A stretch of 64,000 nucleotides of DNA. Source: Mycobacterium sp. 852002-40037_SCH5390672. GTDB lineage: Bacteria; Actinomycetota; Actinomycetes; Mycobacteriales; Mycobacteriaceae. Where the stretch lies: the NCBI RefSeq assembly GCF_001665875.1, contig NZ_LZTA01000081.1, positions 89,303-153,302 of the forward strand, written 5' to 3'. The notes beneath the pieces were generated by a model. The model was given only the letters and a program-made list of their open reading frames with translations, was not told the DNA's origin and did not search any database. This document shows, piece after piece, positions 10,522 through 19,407 of the stretch (positions are counted from its first letter, which is position 1; each line of letters starts with the position of its first letter). Position numbers and translations under genes: made by a program.

Positions 10522-11445
10522 GTGGCTCGCGCTGGCCAGAAGGCCGTCATCGCGATTGCGGGTTCGTCCGGCCTGATCGGCTCCGCTCTGGCCGCGGCCC
10601 TGCGCGCCGCCGACCACCGCGTGTTGCGCATCGTGCGCCGGGCACCGGCGAATGCCGATGAGCTGCACTGGAATCCGGAGAGCGGCGATCTGGATCCCGA
10701 GACGCTGACCCACGTCGACGCCGTCGTCAACCTGTGCGGCGTCAACATCGGCAAGCGGCGGTGGTCGGGCGCCTTCAAGCAGAGTCTGCGGGACAGCCGC
10801 ATCGCCCCCACCGAAGTCCTGGCGCACGCCGTCGCCGACGCGGGTGTGGCGACCATGGTCAACGCCAGCGCGGTGGGTTTCTACGGGAACACCAAGGACC
10901 GCGTGGTCGATGAAACCGACCGTGCGGGAACGGGTTTCCTGGCCAGGCTGTGCGAAGACTGGGAAGCCGCCACGCTGCCGGCCCAATACGGCGGCGCCCG
11001 GGTGGTGCTGGCCCGCACCGGGCTGGTGTTCTCTCCCGCCGGCGGCGCGTTGGGCCGGTTGCGGCCGTTGTTCCGCACCGGCCTCGGCGCCCGGCTGGGC
11101 GGGGGGCGGCAATACATGTCGTGGATCACGCTGGAAGACGAAGTGCGCGCGCTGTTGTTCGCGATTCTGCGCCCCGAGCTGTCCGGCCCGGTGAACATGA
11201 CCGGGCCCGCGCCGGTCACCAACGCCGAATTCACCACCGCGTTCGGGCGGGCGGTCAATCGCCCAACCCCGTTGATGGTGCCCGGTTTTGCCATCCGCGC
11301 CGCACTGGGCGAGTTCGCCGACGAAGGCCTGCTGACGGGGCAGCGCGCCATCCCGTCCGCGCTCGAGCGCGCCGGCTTCGACTTCCACCACAACACCGTT
11401 GGCGAGGCGCTCGCCTACGCCACCGCCCGCCGCGAGCACGACTAG
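10522..11445 (+). CDS. TIGR01777-type NAD(P)-dependent epimerase/SDR39U1 family protein (Rv2216-like)
   Basis: The 307-residue protein is an extended short-chain dehydrogenase of the SulA/YfcH/SDR39U1 group: an N-terminal [16 protein letters not shown] nucleotide-binding motif, [20 protein letters not shown] with the catalytic-type tyrosine, and the C-terminal [20 protein letters not shown] pattern. The substrate is not known for the family. The GTG start is preceded by AAGAAGGA, 17 bases after the dlaT stop, so it is probably co-transcribed with dlaT and the lipoate genes as in M. tuberculosis. Confidence 0.9.
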   Translation: MARAGQKAVIAIAGSSGLIGSALAAALRAADHRVLRIVRRAPANADELHWNPESGDLDPETLTHVDAVVNLCGVNIGKRRWSGAFKQSLRDSRIAPTEVLAHAVADAGVATMVNASAVGFYGNTKDRVVDETDRAGTGFLARLCEDWEAATLPAQYGGARVVLARTGLVFSPAGGALGRLRPLFRTGLGARLGGGRQYMSWITLEDEVRALLFAILRPELSGPVNMTGPAPVTNAEFTTAFGRAVNRPTPLMVPGFAIRAALGEFADEGLLTGQRAIPSALERAGFDFHHNTVGEALAYATARREHD

Positions 11446-11501
11446 CCCCGCGGCCAGACCGGACTGGGCCCCGCCGGCGCGGGCCGAGTACCGTCGCGAA
11501 C

Positions 11502-12200
11502 GTGATCGATTCCATCCGGTCCAGCCAGGCCCTGATCGACGTCCGCCCCCTCGGCATCGTCGACTACCGCGTGGCCTGGCAGCAGCAACGCGATCTGGCC
11601 GACGCCCGAGTGGCCGGCGGCAGCGACACGTTGTTGCTGCTGCAGCACCCCGCGGTCTACACGGCGGGGCGGCGCACCGAGCCGCACGAACGGCCGGTGG
11701 ATGGCACTCCCGTCGTCGACACCGACCGTGGCGGCAAGATCACCTGGCACGGTCCCGGCCAGTTGGTCGGGTATCCGATCATCGGCCTGGCCGAACCGCT
11801 CGACGTGGTCAACTACGTGCGGCGCCTCGAGGAAGCGCTGATCAAGGTCTGCGCCGACCTGGGCGTGGACGCGGTCCGGGTGCAGGGCCGGTCCGGGGTG
11901 TGGGTGCCGGGCGGTGAGGGTCGGCCCGACCGCAAGGTTGCCGCCATCGGCGTCCGGGTTTCGCGGGCGACCACCCTGCACGGGTTCGCCCTCAACTGCG
12001 ACTGCGACCTGGACGCCTTCAACGCCATCGTGCCGTGCGGCATCAGCGACGCGGAAGTGACGTCGTTGTCGGCCGAACTGCGCCGTCCGGTGTCGGTCGA
12101 GGATGTCCAGACCGCGGTCGCCGATGCCGTCTGCGACGCCCTGGACGGGGTGCTGCCGGTCCGTGACCACCCGGCCGCGCGCGTAACATCAGCGATGTGA
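11502..12200 (+). CDS. lipB: Octanoyl-[acyl-carrier-protein]:protein N-octanoyltransferase
   Basis: LipB moves an octanoyl group from acyl carrier protein to the lipoyl domains of E2 and H proteins. The 232-residue product has the family motifs [27 protein letters not shown] and [22 protein letters not shown]; the last carries the catalytic lysine and the nearby NCDCD holds the cysteine used in thioester transfer. The GTG at 11502 was chosen because the long upstream frame overlaps the preceding gene and lacks similarity. The stop overlaps the lipA GTG in a GTGA junction, implying translational coupling. Confidence 0.95.
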   Translation: MIDSIRSSQALIDVRPLGIVDYRVAWQQQRDLADARVAGGSDTLLLLQHPAVYTAGRRTEPHERPVDGTPVVDTDRGGKITWHGPGQLVGYPIIGLAEPLDVVNYVRRLEEALIKVCADLGVDAVRVQGRSGVWVPGGEGRPDRKVAAIGVRVSRATTLHGFALNCDCDLDAFNAIVPCGISDAEVTSLSAELRRPVSVEDVQTAVADAVCDALDGVLPVRDHPAARVTSAM

Positions 12201-13120
12201 CTGTCGCACCGGAAGGACGCAAACTCCTGCGCCTGGAAGTGCGTAACGCCGAGACCCCGATCGAGCGCAAACCGCCGTGGATCAGGGTACGGGCCCGGAT
12301 GGGCCCGGAGTACACCCAGCTCAAGAGCCTGGTCCGGCGGGAGGGGCTGCACACGGTCTGCGAGGAAGCCGGCTGCCCCAACATCTTCGAATGCTGGGAG
12401 GACCGCGAGGCCACCTTCCTGATCGGCGGCGACCAGTGCACCCGCCGCTGCGACTTCTGCCAGATCGACACCGGAAAGCCCGCGGCGCTGGACCGCGACG
12501 AGCCGCGGCGGGTCGCCGACAGCGTGCGCACGATGGGACTGCGCTACGCCACGGTCACCGGGGTGGCCCGCGATGACCTGCCCGACGGCGGAGCCTGGCT
12601 GTACGCCGAGACGGTGCGCGCCATCAAGGAACTCAACCCGTCGACCGGCGTCGAGCTGTTGATCCCGGATTTCAACGGCGAACCCGCTCGGCTGGCCGAG
12701 GTGTTCGAGTCACGCCCGGAAGTCTTGGCGCACAACGTCGAAACCGTGCCGCGCATCTTCAAACGGATCCGGCCCGCCTTCACCTACCAGCGCAGCCTCG
12801 ACGTCCTGACCGCCGCGCGCGACTTCGGGCTGGTCACCAAGAGCAACCTCATCCTCGGCATGGGCGAAACCCCAGACGAGGTGCGCACCGCCCTGGCCGA
12901 CCTGCGCCACGCCGGCTGCGACATCATCACCATCACCCAATACCTGCGCCCGTCGGCGCGTCACCACCCCGTCGAGCGCTGGGTGAACCCGGAGGAATTC
13001 GTCGAGTTCGCGCAGCACGCCGAGGAGCTTGGCTTCGCCGGTGTGCTGGCCGGACCTCTGGTGCGCTCGTCGTATCGCGCGGGACGCCTCTATGAGCAAG
13101 CCGCCCGCAGCCGCGCCTGA
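12197..13120 (+). CDS. lipA: Lipoyl synthase (radical SAM)
   Basis: LipA inserts two sulfurs into the protein-bound octanoyl chain to make lipoyl. The 307-residue protein has both iron-sulfur clusters: auxiliary cysteines at 55, 60 and 66 ([12 protein letters not shown]) and the radical-SAM triad at 81, 85 and 88 (CTRRCDFC). The C-terminal VRSSYRAG motif supplies the conserved serine ligand of the auxiliary cluster. Start is the GTG overlapping the lipB stop. Length and order are as in other mycobacteria. Confidence 0.97.
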   Translation: MTVAPEGRKLLRLEVRNAETPIERKPPWIRVRARMGPEYTQLKSLVRREGLHTVCEEAGCPNIFECWEDREATFLIGGDQCTRRCDFCQIDTGKPAALDRDEPRRVADSVRTMGLRYATVTGVARDDLPDGGAWLYAETVRAIKELNPSTGVELLIPDFNGEPARLAEVFESRPEVLAHNVETVPRIFKRIRPAFTYQRSLDVLTAARDFGLVTKSNLILGMGETPDEVRTALADLRHAGCDIITITQYLRPSARHHPVERWVNPEEFVEFAQHAEELGFAGVLAGPLVRSSYRAGRLYEQAARSRA

Positions 13121-13164
13121 AGATGCCGCGCACGGTAGCGGCGTTCGCCGGTCGCGGGCCTACG

Positions 13165-13170
13165 TATTCT
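13165..13170 (+). promoter_or_regulatory. Probable -10 element for a leaderless DUF4191 transcript
   Basis: TATTCT fits the TANNNT consensus of mycobacterial SigA promoters and its last T is 7 bases before the ATG at 13177. This places the transcription start on or next to the A of the start codon, the geometry of a leaderless mRNA. No Shine-Dalgarno sequence precedes this ATG. Inference only. Confidence 0.45.
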
Positions 13171-13176
13171 TTGACT

Positions 13177-13929
13177 ATGGCTAAACCCCGCACTGCCTCT
13201 GAGAACAAGGCCGCCCGAGCGCAGGCGCAGGCTGTCCGCAAGGCCGCCGCGCGGGAGCGCCGCACCCAGTTGTGGCAGGCGTTCAACATTCAGCGCCAGG
13301 AGGACAAGCGCCTACTGCCGTACATGATCGGCGCCTTTGTGCTGATCCTGGGCATCTCGGTGGGTGTCGGTATCTGGGCCGGCGGACTGACGATGCTCAC
13401 CCTGATCCCGCTTGGTGTGGTGCTGGGCGGGCTGGTCGCCTTCATCGTGTTCGGCCGCCGCGCCCAGAAGTCCGTCTACCGCAAGGCCGAAGGCCAAACC
13501 GGAGCCGCGGCTTGGGCTTTGGACAACCTGCGCGGCAAGTGGCGGGTGACCCCGGGGGTGGCCGCCACCGGCCACTTCGACGCCGTGCATCGGGTGATCG
13601 GTCGGCCCGGCGTCATCCTGGTCGGCGAGGGGGCGGCGGCGCGAGTCCGGCCGCTGCTGGCGCAGGAGAAAAAGCGCACCGCCCGCCTGATCGGGGACGT
13701 GCCGATCTACGACATCATCGTCGGCAACGGCGAGGACGAGGTGTCGCTGGCCAAGCTGGAGCGCCACCTCACGCGGCTGCCGGCCAACATCACCGTCAAG
13801 CAGATGGACACGCTGGAATCGCGGTTGGCCGCACTGGGGTCGCGAGCCGGCGCGGCCGTCATGCCCAAGGGTCCGCTGCCCAACGCGGGCAAGATGCGCG
13901 GCGTGCAGCGCACCGTCCGTCGCAAGTAG
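13177..13929 (+). CDS. DUF4191 family membrane protein (Rv2219-like)
   Basis: The 250-residue protein starts with a basic, alanine-rich coiled segment (residues 1-45), followed by two adjacent membrane spans (about 50-70 and 73-93) and a soluble C-terminal domain with conserved GVAATGHFDAVHRVIGRPGVILVGEG and LPANITVKQM patterns. This is the DUF4191 family of actinobacteria, of unknown function. The length equals that of Rv2219 as I remember it. The ATG at 13177 (MAKPRTAS) is preferred over the frame opening at 13123, since the usual family start coincides with a leaderless-type -10 element. It follows lipA by 56 bases. Confidence 0.9.
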   Translation: MAKPRTASENKAARAQAQAVRKAAARERRTQLWQAFNIQRQEDKRLLPYMIGAFVLILGISVGVGIWAGGLTMLTLIPLGVVLGGLVAFIVFGRRAQKSVYRKAEGQTGAAAWALDNLRGKWRVTPGVAATGHFDAVHRVIGRPGVILVGEGAAARVRPLLAQEKKRTARLIGDVPIYDIIVGNGEDEVSLAKLERHLTRLPANITVKQMDTLESRLAALGSRAGAAVMPKGPLPNAGKMRGVQRTVRRK

Positions 13930-13938
13930 CAGCGAGAC

Positions 13939-14044
13939 GGTCAGCGGCGATCGCCAGCGCGGCGAAGCCGGGCGCAGCGGGTCGCCGCCATCAGGTCAGC
14001 GGCGATCGCCAGCGCGGCGCAGCCGGGCGCAGCGGGTCGCCGCC
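13939..14044. repeat. Two-copy 51-bp tandem repeat, 55-bp period
   Basis: Copies at 13939-13989 and 13994-14044 are identical except for one base (an A/C difference about halfway) and are separated by ATCA. The unit is rich in GCGGCG and GCCGC runs and includes GGCGATCGCC, itself a palindrome. It fills the space between the convergent DUF4191 and RDD genes. It resembles the intergenic minisatellites (MIRU/VNTR type) used for mycobacterial strain typing, but I cannot assign it to a named family. Confidence 0.85.
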
Positions 14045-14050
14045 TCGCCT

Positions 14051-14473
14051 TCACCGTCGCACCACGGCCGTCGCGGTCAACCGATCCTGCATGCCGCGGC
14101 CGTCCCAATCGGTGAACAAGGCCGGGACCACCGTCCCGACCAGCACTCCGCGCACCACGGCCCGGCCGAGGCCGACCGGGTTGCGGCCATCGACCGTCAC
14201 CACCTGCAGGCGTAGCACCAGCTGGCCGGGGGTGAACCCGAACGACCGCAAAAAGACCACCCCCAGCACGAACCAAATCACCAATACCGCGGTGGCCAGC
14301 GCCTGTTGGGAGAAAAAGCCGAATCGCATGGCCAGCGCCGCCAGACCGTAAGAGATCAACCAGTCGATCATCAGCGCTCCCAGCCGGCGCCCCATCGGCG
14401 CCAACGACCCGGGCCCGCTCTCCGGCAACCCCAGCTTTTCGCCCGGAAATGCGGATCGTGATTCCGCCATCAT
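14051..14473 (-). CDS. RDD family membrane protein (Rv2219A-like)
   Basis: The product of about 140 residues contains the RDD-domain pattern: PMGRRLGALMIDWLISYGLAA for the first span (with the R and D after which the family is named), a second span LATAVLVIWFVLGVVFL, then TPGQLVLRLQVV and GRGMQDRLTATAVV, where M-Q-D-R-L is the usual terminal motif. The function is unknown; some RDD proteins are proposed ion exchangers. ATG codons at 14473 and 14470 are both possible; the frame remains open to 14581 but that extension looks non-coding. It is divergent from glnA1. Confidence 0.82.
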   Translation of the reverse strand: MMAESRSAFPGEKLGLPESGPGSLAPMGRRLGALMIDWLISYGLAALAMRFGFFSQQALATAVLVIWFVLGVVFLRSFGFTPGQLVLRLQVVTVDGRNPVGLGRAVVRGVLVGTVVPALFTDWDGRGMQDRLTATAVVRR

Positions 14474-14651
14474 CGACTCGGACCGGAGTCCGAATAATCC
14501 GGCGCAGAGGCCTGGTAAGGAGGGCGGGCGGTGCGCCCGTTCACCAGAAAAGATACGATCTTGCGATCCATCGCCCCACAATAGAACCCGCCGCCCAAGC
14601 GGCCACTTTTAGCGTGTGGCAGTGGTCACGTAACGTGCGCGCAACATCGGG

Positions 14652-14681
14652 TTGACTGACGGGCAACATCTGCTCCATAGC
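14652..14681 (+). promoter_or_regulatory. Possible glnA1 promoter (-35 TTGACT, -10 CATAGC)
   Basis: TTGACT at 14652-14657 is followed after 18 bases by CATAGC at 14676-14681, giving a leader of about 30 bases before the glnA1 GTG. The -35 is good and the -10 weak. The upstream GTCACGTAACGTGCG stretch could hold GlnR half-sites, but I cannot establish that by eye. Confidence 0.35.
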
Positions 14682-14718
14682 GTCAGGCCGCGGATCTCAC
14701 CAAGTAAAGGAGCATTCT

Positions 14719-16155
14719 GTGACGGAAACGACGCCCGACGACGTCTTCAAACTCGCCAAGGACGAAAACGTCGAATTTGTCGACGTCCGGTTCTGTGACC
14801 TGCCCGGCATCATGCAGCACTTCACGATTCCGATTACGTTCTTCGACGAGAGCGTTTTTGAGGATGGCTTGGCCTTCGACGGCTCGTCGATTCGCGGATT
14901 CCAGTCCATTCACGAATCCGACATGCTGCTCCTCCCCGACCCGGCGACCGCACAGATCGACCTGTTCCGCGAAGCCAAGACGCTGAACCTCAACTTCTTC
15001 GTGCATGACCCCTTCACCCTCGAGCCGTACTCCCGCGACCCGCGCAACATCGCCCGCAAGGCAGAGAACTACCTGATCAGCACCGGCGTGGCCGACACCG
15101 CCTACTTCGGCGCCGAGGCCGAGTTCTACATCTTCGACTCGGTGAGCTTCGACTCGCGCACCAACGGCTCGTTCTACGAGATCGACGCGATCTCGGGCTG
15201 GTGGAACACCGGCTCGCCGAACGAACTCGACGGCAGCCCCAACCGCGGCTACAAGGTGCGCCCCAAGGGTGGCTACTTCCCCGTCGCCCCGGTGGACCAC
15301 TATGTCGACCTGCGCGACAAGATGCTGACCAACCTGATCACGGCCGGCTTCAGTCTGGAGAAGGGCCACCACGAGGTCGGCACCGGCGGCCAGGCCGAGA
15401 TCAACTACAAGTTCAACACGCTGCTGCACGCGGCCGACGACATGATGCTCTACAAGTACATCGTCAAGAACACGGCCTGGGCGAACGGCAAGACCGTCAC
15501 GTTCATGCCCAAGCCGCTGTTCGGTGACAACGGCTCCGGGATGCACACGCACCAGTCGCTGTGGAAGGACGGCACCCCGCTGATGTACGACGAGACCGGC
15601 TACGCCGGCTTGTCGGACACCGCCCGCCACTACATCGGCGGCCTGCTGCACCACGCGCCGTCGCTGCTGGCGTTCACCAACCCGACGGTGAACTCCTACA
15701 AGCGTCTGGTGCCCGGCTACGAGGCGCCGATCAACCTGGTCTACAGCCAGCGCAACCGTTCGGCATGTGTCCGTATCCCGATCACGGGCACCAACCCGAA
15801 GGCCAAGCGGCTCGAGTTCCGTTGCCCCGACTCGTCGGGCAACCCGTACCTGGCGTTCTCGGCCATGCTGATGGCCGGCCTGGACGGCATCAAGAACAAG
15901 ATCGAGCCGCAGGCACCGGTCGACAAGGACCTCTACGAGCTGCCGCCCGAGGAGGCCGCCAACATCCCGCAGGCGCCCACCCAGCTGTCCGCGGTGATCG
16001 ACCGTCTGGAAGAAGACCACGAATACCTCACCGAGGGCGGCGTATTCACGCCCGACCTCATCGAGACGTGGATCAACTTCAAGCGTGAGAACGAGATCCT
16101 GCCGGTCCAGATCCGGCCTCACCCTTACGAATTCGCGCTCTACTACGACGTATAA
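14719..16155 (+). CDS. glnA1: Glutamine synthetase type I
   Basis: The 478-residue enzyme makes glutamine from glutamate, ammonia and ATP and works as a dodecamer. Visible signatures are [19 protein letters not shown], the metal and ATP region [26 protein letters not shown], and the adenylylation site Tyr406 in [10 protein letters not shown]. The presence of this tyrosine makes it a target of GlnE, encoded about 8.6 kb downstream. The GTG start is preceded by AAAGGAG. In M. tuberculosis this is the main, partly extracellular GS, and glnE is its direct neighbour; here the two are separated by an accessory block. Confidence 0.98.
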   Translation: MTETTPDDVFKLAKDENVEFVDVRFCDLPGIMQHFTIPITFFDESVFEDGLAFDGSSIRGFQSIHESDMLLLPDPATAQIDLFREAKTLNLNFFVHDPFTLEPYSRDPRNIARKAENYLISTGVADTAYFGAEAEFYIFDSVSFDSRTNGSFYEIDAISGWWNTGSPNELDGSPNRGYKVRPKGGYFPVAPVDHYVDLRDKMLTNLITAGFSLEKGHHEVGTGGQAEINYKFNTLLHAADDMMLYKYIVKNTAWANGKTVTFMPKPLFGDNGSGMHTHQSLWKDGTPLMYDETGYAGLSDTARHYIGGLLHHAPSLLAFTNPTVNSYKRLVPGYEAPINLVYSQRNRSACVRIPITGTNPKAKRLEFRCPDSSGNPYLAFSAMLMAGLDGIKNKIEPQAPVDKDLYELPPEEAANIPQAPTQLSAVIDRLEEDHEYLTEGGVFTPDLIETWINFKRENEILPVQIRPHPYEFALYYDV

Positions 16156-16163
16156 GTCGGCTT

Positions 16164-16207
16164 GACGAGACCACCCGCTCGGCAATCGCCCCGCGGGTGG
16201 TTTCGTC
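16164..16207 (+). terminator. glnA1 terminator hairpin
   Basis: A 15-bp stem (16164-16178 with 16193-16207, one G-U pair) encloses a 14-base loop, starting 9 bases after the glnA1 stop. There is no long T-tract, as is usual for mycobacterial intrinsic terminators. A related sequence recurs at 22691-22718. Confidence 0.75.
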
Positions 16208-16465
16208 TCGCCGCGTTGTCGCGTTATCCGCGGCGACCGCAATCCTTCTCGGTGGAGGGGGTGGTGGGCTCATCGGCATCAGGCTCCATGTACCCGTAAG
16301 TGGACCAAGTGGTTCACGCGCCGGCGGGACGCACCCGCGCCTGCACCGCTTTGATGCCCGCTGCGGACGCGATCGGCTGCGGAGCGCGGTCTTTCACACT
16401 CCCCCTGCACCTTTCGCCTAGCTCGAATGCGGCGAGGTGACATGGCGGTCTGCGACTGGTTGGCG
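16208..16465. other. Intergenic region without a recognisable gene
   Basis: Together with the terminator this makes about 310 bases between glnA1 and the TetR gene. A short plus-strand frame (16197-16421) begins inside the terminator stem, and its first 27 residues look like a signal peptide, but the rest has no recognisable features and there is no ribosome binding site. I regard the stretch as non-coding, possibly decayed sequence at the insertion boundary. Confidence 0.5.
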
Positions 16466-17035
16466 TCAGGCCGACGGTCCGAAGACTTTCTCCACGGTTC
16501 GGGGTATGCGTTTGACGGCGGCCGGTCCGGTGAGGGCCAACTGCATCAGGTAGCCCGGCAGGACACACAACAGCAGGTCGGTCACCGCAACCGCGTCACG
16601 GGCGGGGCGCTTGGGCGATCGTAAGAGCCGTGCTGCGGCCGTACTCGAGGCACGGAGTCGTTCCGCCAGAACGGGATTGCGCATCGCCTCCGACCAGACA
16701 AGCAGCGCGATCGCTGCAAAACCATCCTCAGCATGGCGGGCGGTGACGAAGTCGAGGACGGCGCCGATGGCCGCTTCGGCCGTCAAGCCGTCCTCGATCG
16801 ACGTGCGGATCACGTTGACAACCTGATCAAGGTTGTCGGCGGCGATCGTCTCGATGACGGCGTCCTTGCTGGGAAAGTAGCGGTATACCGCGCCCGAGGA
16901 CACGCCAGCCTCGTCGACGAGATCCTGCATCGAAGTGCCATGGAAGCCGTCGCGCACGAAGCACCTGCGTGCCGCGGCGAGGATGTGCGCGCGCCGTTCG
17001 GCGCGGTACTCGAGTGACACCTTCGGCATCGTCAC
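16466..17035 (-). CDS. TetR/AcrR family transcriptional regulator
   Basis: The 189-residue protein has the N-terminal TetR helix-turn-helix (residues about 12-58; RAHILAAARRCFVRDGFHGTSMQD then VSSGAVYRYFPSKDAV) and an all-helical ligand domain. It is divergent from the gene for the first CMD-family protein, with 135 bases between. That gap contains a perfect 12-bp palindrome and a second similar site, so it probably represses itself and the catabolic-looking cluster. ATG at 17035 or, two codons on, at 17029 are both possible starts. The inducer is unknown. Confidence 0.9.
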   Translation of the reverse strand: MTMPKVSLEYRAERRAHILAAARRCFVRDGFHGTSMQDLVDEAGVSSGAVYRYFPSKDAVIETIAADNLDQVVNVIRTSIEDGLTAEAAIGAVLDFVTARHAEDGFAAIALLVWSEAMRNPVLAERLRASSTAAARLLRSPKRPARDAVAVTDLLLCVLPGYLMQLALTGPAAVKRIPRTVEKVFGPSA

Positions 17036-17045
17036 ACCCTACCTC

Positions 17046-17069
17046 AAACGCACATGAGCGTTCGCGTTT
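17046..17069. promoter_or_regulatory. Second putative TetR operator
   Basis: AAACGC at 17046-17051 and GCGTTT at 17064-17069 form inverted arms around ATGAGCGTTC, whose left half repeats that of the perfect palindrome at 17103. It lies 11 bases upstream of the TetR start codon, where binding would block its own transcription. Inference. Confidence 0.4.
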
Positions 17070-17102
17070 GACGCCAGCGCGGGACAGTGGCAACATAAAA
17101 AC

Positions 17103-17114
17103 ATGAGCGCTCAT
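17103..17114. promoter_or_regulatory. Perfect 12-bp palindrome ATGAGCGCTCAT, putative TetR operator
   Basis: The sequence is fully symmetric and lies in the divergent region between the TetR gene and the CMD cluster, about 57 bases upstream of the latter's start. TetR regulators typically bind such sites as dimers. No binding data; assignment by position and symmetry. Confidence 0.55.
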
Positions 17115-17170
17115 TCTCTTATCTGTAACTGAACCGCACGGCAGCTCGGATTTAACGAGGAGATGGATCG

Positions 17171-17740
17171 ATGAGTGATGCAGGAGAATTCGGAACTTTC
17201 GGCCGGTTTGTGGAGACGCCGGTACACGACATGTCACCGGAGATGAAGCAGGCTTATGACTTCACCCGCGAGTTGCGCGGGTTGGTGCCGGGTCCGCATA
17301 GGATCTGGCTGGCTAACCCGACGCTGTCCACGACGATTGTGCCGACCGGGGCTTACTATCAGCGCCATTCGACGCTGAGCAAGGCGGAGATCGAAATTGC
17401 GACCAACCTGGTGTGCGGTCGATGGCGCAGTGCGTACGCCAGCTACGAGCATGAAATCATCGGCGAGCGGGACGGCGGGCTCGACGCGCGGTGCGTCGCA
17501 GCCTTGATCGCCGGGTTGCCGACATCTTTTAGCGATCCACGCCAGCAGGTGGTCTACGACCTCGCCTCGACGTTGCTGGCAGGGCGGGTGGTTCCGATGG
17601 GACTGTACCGGCGTGCCCGGGATCTGCTCGGCGACGCCGGCGTCGTTGACGTGACGGTGCTGCTCGGCTGGTTCACCATGGTGTGCCTGACGCTGAGCGC
17701 GTTCGACGTGCCTGCCGACGCTACGGGTTTGGACCAGTGA
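17171..17740 (+). CDS. Carboxymuconolactone decarboxylase (CMD/AhpD-like) family protein 1
   Basis: The 189-residue all-helical protein matches the CMD/AhpD-like fold: a helix around STLSKAEIEIATNLVCGRWRS, then AYASYEHEIIGERDGGLD and a C-terminal VVYDLASTLL/VVDVTVLLGWFTMVCLTLSAF pair. The conserved YxH motif is present, but the CxxC of AhpD-type peroxidases is absent, so it is more likely a decarboxylase-like or lactone-acting protein than a peroxidase. ATG follows a GAGGAG site. It overlaps the next gene by a GTGA junction. The substrate is unknown. Confidence 0.8.
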   Translation: MSDAGEFGTFGRFVETPVHDMSPEMKQAYDFTRELRGLVPGPHRIWLANPTLSTTIVPTGAYYQRHSTLSKAEIEIATNLVCGRWRSAYASYEHEIIGERDGGLDARCVAALIAGLPTSFSDPRQQVVYDLASTLLAGRVVPMGLYRRARDLLGDAGVVDVTVLLGWFTMVCLTLSAFDVPADATGLDQ

Positions 17741-18327
17741 GCGCCGCAGCCTCTGGCCTGGGCGGGCGACTGTCGCTGGCCGACCCCGGCGCGCTGAGCC
17801 GAACACAGCGCGAACTCTTCGACCACATCCTGTCCACCGCAGTGCCCTGGGCCCACCGCAGCGGCTTCGCGGCCACCACCACTGGCGGCCAGCTCATCGG
17901 ACCGTTTAACCCCAGCTTGCTCAATCCCGGCCTCGCGACAGCATTTTTGGAGCTGCAGGCCGCCGAACAGGAGCACACTTCGCTCGACGAGCGAGTTCGC
18001 CAAGTGGTCATCCTCACCGTGGGTGCGGTGTGGCGGGCCCCCTACGAGCTCTACGCTCATTCCCGGGTGGCGCAGCGCGCGGGACTGTCGAAGACGGTGA
18101 TCACCGAGCTGGCCGGCGGCGGTGAGCCCGAGCAGCTCACCAACGCGCAAACCGCAGCCCACCGCCTGGCCCGACAGCTATCGACGAGTCACTGCGTCGA
18201 TGACGCCGTTTACGGCCAGGCCGAACGTATCTTCGGCGAATCCGGGGTTTTCGACATCGCCGTGCTGGCCGGCACATACCACGCGGTTTGCGCCATCCTC
18301 ACCGCCTTCGCCATCCCCGCCCCGTGA
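17737..18327 (+). CDS. Carboxymuconolactone decarboxylase (CMD/AhpD-like) family protein 2
   Basis: This 196-residue paralogue of the preceding protein has the same helical plan: HTSLDERVRQVVILTVGAVWR, then APYELYAHSRVAQRAGLS and a final FDIAVLAGTYHAVCAILTAF helix. It too lacks the CxxC pair of AhpD and keeps the YxH. The GTG start overlaps the stop of its partner, so the two are made together and may form a hetero-oligomer; that is inference. Such adjacent CMD pairs suggest one divided enzyme rather than two separate functions. Confidence 0.78.
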   Translation: MSAAASGLGGRLSLADPGALSRTQRELFDHILSTAVPWAHRSGFAATTTGGQLIGPFNPSLLNPGLATAFLELQAAEQEHTSLDERVRQVVILTVGAVWRAPYELYAHSRVAQRAGLSKTVITELAGGGEPEQLTNAQTAAHRLARQLSTSHCVDDAVYGQAERIFGESGVFDIAVLAGTYHAVCAILTAFAIPAP

Positions 18328-18399
18328 CCATTTCGCGCCGGGCTTCGTGGCCTGCACATCCTGCTCTAGTTCTGAAGACACCGGAAGGTAGGACCAACC

Positions 18400-19407
18400 G
18401 TGCCTGATGTACCCCTGCCCACCGTCACGTTGGCACCCGTGGCGTTCTTCCCGAAGAAATACTTTCTGGAAAACCTGGCCGTGCGCGCTGACGGCTCCGT
18501 CTTGATCACCGCGGTGCTGCAGAAGGAACTTTGGTACGTCCCGGCCACCGAGAGTGGTTCGCCGGTGGAACCCGTCTTGCTGCATCGTTTTGACCATCCG
18601 GTCACCGGCATCGTTGAGGTCGCAGCCGACGTGTTCGTCCTTAGCCTCACCGAGGCCTACACGACCCACGAATCTCTGCTCGTGAGAGTCGATCTCGTCG
18701 GCTGGGCCCCGGGCGACCCTGTCATCCCGGAGACCATCTACCGGTTCGACGACCGCGTCCGCGGACTCAACGGCGCCTGCATGCTCGGCCCGGACGTGCT
18801 GGCGGTCGCCGACTGTTTCGCCGGCCTGATCTGGCGGGTCGACCTCGCAGGCGACACCCGTGCGGCCACCGCCGAGGTGTGGTTGACCCACGACACCATG
18901 GCGTTCGACCCCGACAGCGGCCTGCCGCCACCGCCCCAGCCGGGTGTCAACGGCGTACGCTACAGCCCGAAAACCGGCTACCTGTACTACACCTCGACCG
19001 CGCAGAAAGTGTTCATGCGCGTCGCCGTCGACCCCCTCACACGCAACCCGGCCGCGGCACCGGAGTTCGTCGCCGCGATCGACAACGCCGACGACTTCTG
19101 CCTCGACGAGGACGCCGGGTTCGCCTACGTCACCCGCCACCGCGCCAACACCATCGACCGGGTACCGCTGCAGCCGCGGCACGGCAGCGAGGTCCGTCAC
19201 CTCGTCGGCGATCCCTTCGACGAAGCGCTGATCGGACCCTCCAGCGCCGCTTGGGGACGCCGCCCCGGACAAGGCGGCAACGTTTTCTATGTCACCACCG
19301 ACGGCGGCACCACCGCACCCCCGCAGGGCATCGTGCGCAACGCGGCGCTGCTGCGCGTCGCACTGGACTCGGCCCCATCCGAAACATCCGGCGCGGGGCG
19401 GCCATGA
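18400..19407 (+). CDS. SMP-30/gluconolactonase-like beta-propeller protein
   Basis: The 335-residue protein consists of repeated strand blades: PKKYFLENLAVRADGSVLITAV at the N-terminus, LNGACMLGPDVLAVADCFAGLIWRVDL, GVNGVRYSPKTGYLYYTST and IDNADDFCLDEDAGFAYVTRH. This is the pattern of SMP-30/strictosidine-synthase-like six-bladed propellers, with acidic and Asn residues suited to a divalent metal centre. Members hydrolyse lactones or esters. No signal peptide is visible. GTG start, with a GGAAGG site some 10 bases upstream. The stop overlaps the following hydrolase start (ATGA), so this is a tightly packed operon with both CMD genes. Confidence 0.75.
   Translation: MPDVPLPTVTLAPVAFFPKKYFLENLAVRADGSVLITAVLQKELWYVPATESGSPVEPVLLHRFDHPVTGIVEVAADVFVLSLTEAYTTHESLLVRVDLVGWAPGDPVIPETIYRFDDRVRGLNGACMLGPDVLAVADCFAGLIWRVDLAGDTRAATAEVWLTHDTMAFDPDSGLPPPPQPGVNGVRYSPKTGYLYYTSTAQKVFMRVAVDPLTRNPAAAPEFVAAIDNADDFCLDEDAGFAYVTRHRANTIDRVPLQPRHGSEVRHLVGDPFDEALIGPSSAAWGRRPGQGGNVFYVTTDGGTTAPPQGIVRNAALLRVALDSAPSETSGAGRP

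Noticed and set aside
14683..16242. 519-codon minus-strand open frame
   Set aside because: Antisense to glnA1, with no domain I recognise.
16197..16421. 74-codon plus-strand frame with a signal-like start
   Set aside because: It starts inside the glnA1 terminator stem, has no ribosome binding site, and the part after residue 27 has no recognisable features.
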